From positions 310,001 through 374,000 of the forward strand of contig CAWKCP010000020.1 in assembly GCA_963848115.1 (NCBI GenBank): a stretch of 64,000 nucleotides of DNA, given 5' to 3'. A model generated the notes under the pieces. The model saw nothing but the letters and a program-made list of their open reading frames with translations, ran no database searches and was not told the origin of the DNA. The position numbers and the translations under genes are program-made. Origin of the DNA: JAWKOK01 sp963848115 (GTDB taxonomy: Bacteria; Chloroflexota; Anaerolineae; Caldilineales; Caldilineaceae). This document shows positions 63,591-64,000 of the stretch, piece by piece; the stretch's first letter is position 1; each line of letters opens with the position of its first letter.

Positions 63591-64000
63591 ATGAAACATG
63601 TGCGTTTTGTGCTTGTTCTATCCATGTTGATTCTTGCATCATTGTCGTTTGCTGCCTGTGGCTCGGGCTCGGATGATTCGGCATCAAGCCAAGAGACGAC
63701 TGTCGAAGACGACGTATCGACTGCTGCAAATGATGCCGCCGACGCCGAAGAGACTGTCGAAGAGGACAAAACTGCGGCTTCGGCAGCAGTCGACGAGGCT
63801 GCTGAAGAGGCTGTCGACGATGGCGGAGCCGTGGCAGATGCTGCCGCTACTGAGGTGACAACAGAGGAGGCGGCAAATGAAGAAGTGACGATCGAGGCCG
63901 TGGCTGATCCGCTGATCACCGTGGATTCAGAGGTTTTTGTCGGCGACGTGCTCAACGACAAGCTGCCGGCTCTGGCGACCGTCTCATCGCTGGGCGGTCA
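63591..64000 (+). CDS. Lipoprotein with acidic Ala-rich linker, 5' part
   Basis: An open frame from ATG 63591 (AAAGGAG upstream) to the right edge; the 3' part is outside the window. The signal peptide KHVRFVLVLSMLILASLSFA is followed by the lipobox cysteine (Cys23, LSFAAC). Then comes a low-complexity stretch of about 75 residues rich in Ala, Asp, Glu, Thr and Val (AANDAADAEETVEEDKTAAS). Folded sequence starts near ITVDSEVFVGDVLNDKLPAL. Substrate-binding proteins and adhesins can have such linkers; the fold of the remainder is not visible here. Confidence 0.75.
   Translation, partial: MKHVRFVLVLSMLILASLSFAACGSGSDDSASSQETTVEDDVSTAANDAADAEETVEEDKTAASAAVDEAAEEAVDDGGAVADAAATEVTTEEAANEEVTIEAVADPLITVDSEVFVGDVLNDKLPALATVSSLGG

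Noticed and set aside
1..64000. CRISPR array, prophage or rRNA/tRNA genes
   Set aside because: No series of regularly spaced identical repeats, no phage structural genes and no rRNA or tRNA sequence was seen on reading both strands; a covariance scan could still find a missed tRNA.

Overview
The window reads like a chromosomal segment of a GC-rich, non-LPS environmental bacterium, most plausibly a Chloroflexota member (Anaerolineae/Caldilineae type). The grounds are indirect: a giant BTAD-AAA-TPR regulator, a run of very large polytopic glycosyltransferases with beta-rich C-termini, propeller-type sensor kinases, DUF433/DUF5615 and Doc toxin-antitoxin pairs, and many palindromic intergenic repeats. 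No rRNA, tRNA, CRISPR or phage gene was seen, so the taxonomic call is an inference.

Layout. 0-5 kb: a small DUF2721-like membrane protein, then a self-contained efflux operon (MarR regulator plus two ABC half-transporters forming an asymmetric heterodimer) with a readable promoter and overlapping palindromic operator. 4.9-5.7 kb: a REP-associated tyrosine transposase bracketed by two copies of its own hairpin. 5.7-10.3 kb: a 1528-residue regulator (winged helix/BTAD, degenerate cyclase-like domain, AAA ATPase, TPRs and a DUF1349-like C-terminus). 10.5-14.4 kb: a monooxygenase-like protein, a broken rhodanese/SGNH lipoprotein, a class-C beta-lactamase-like lipoprotein and a VOC protein. 14.5-18.2 kb: a scarred zone with a GNAT, an unknown protein, a truncated amidohydrolase, two toxin-antitoxin pairs and a duplicated 3' scrap of the next gene. 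18.2-24.3 kb: GH3 glycosidase, FG-GAP protein and an OmpR/histidine-kinase pair. 24.5 kb: a long hairpin resembling an attC site.

24.7-43.7 kb is one long minus-strand cell-surface glycan block: six GT-C/DUF2142/PTPS-related membrane proteins sharing a C-terminal beta module, then GT4, double-GNAT, a PH-like membrane protein and GT2, several coupled by 4-nt overlaps. Most of these genes carry single-base frameshifts that leave coding intact on both sides, which points to sequence indels rather than decay.

44-49 kb: a propeller-type sensor kinase with its LuxR-type response regulator. 49.4-54.6 kb: DUF1269 protein, META-domain lipoprotein, a 117-bp MITE with a 9-bp target duplication, an arylsulfatase of different codon use, a lone receiver domain and a small membrane protein. 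55.3-63.4 kb: glutamate decarboxylase, YrhK-like membrane protein, ClC chloride transporter, voltage-type K+ channel, SulP transporter and DUF2252 protein, which together look like a pH/ion-homeostasis cluster. A lipoprotein runs off the right edge.

Regulation and mobile DNA: at least five families of palindromic repeats sit between genes (REP hairpins, CACAGAT repeats, the 117-bp MITE, a 104-bp nested palindrome, and the 24.5-kb hairpin).
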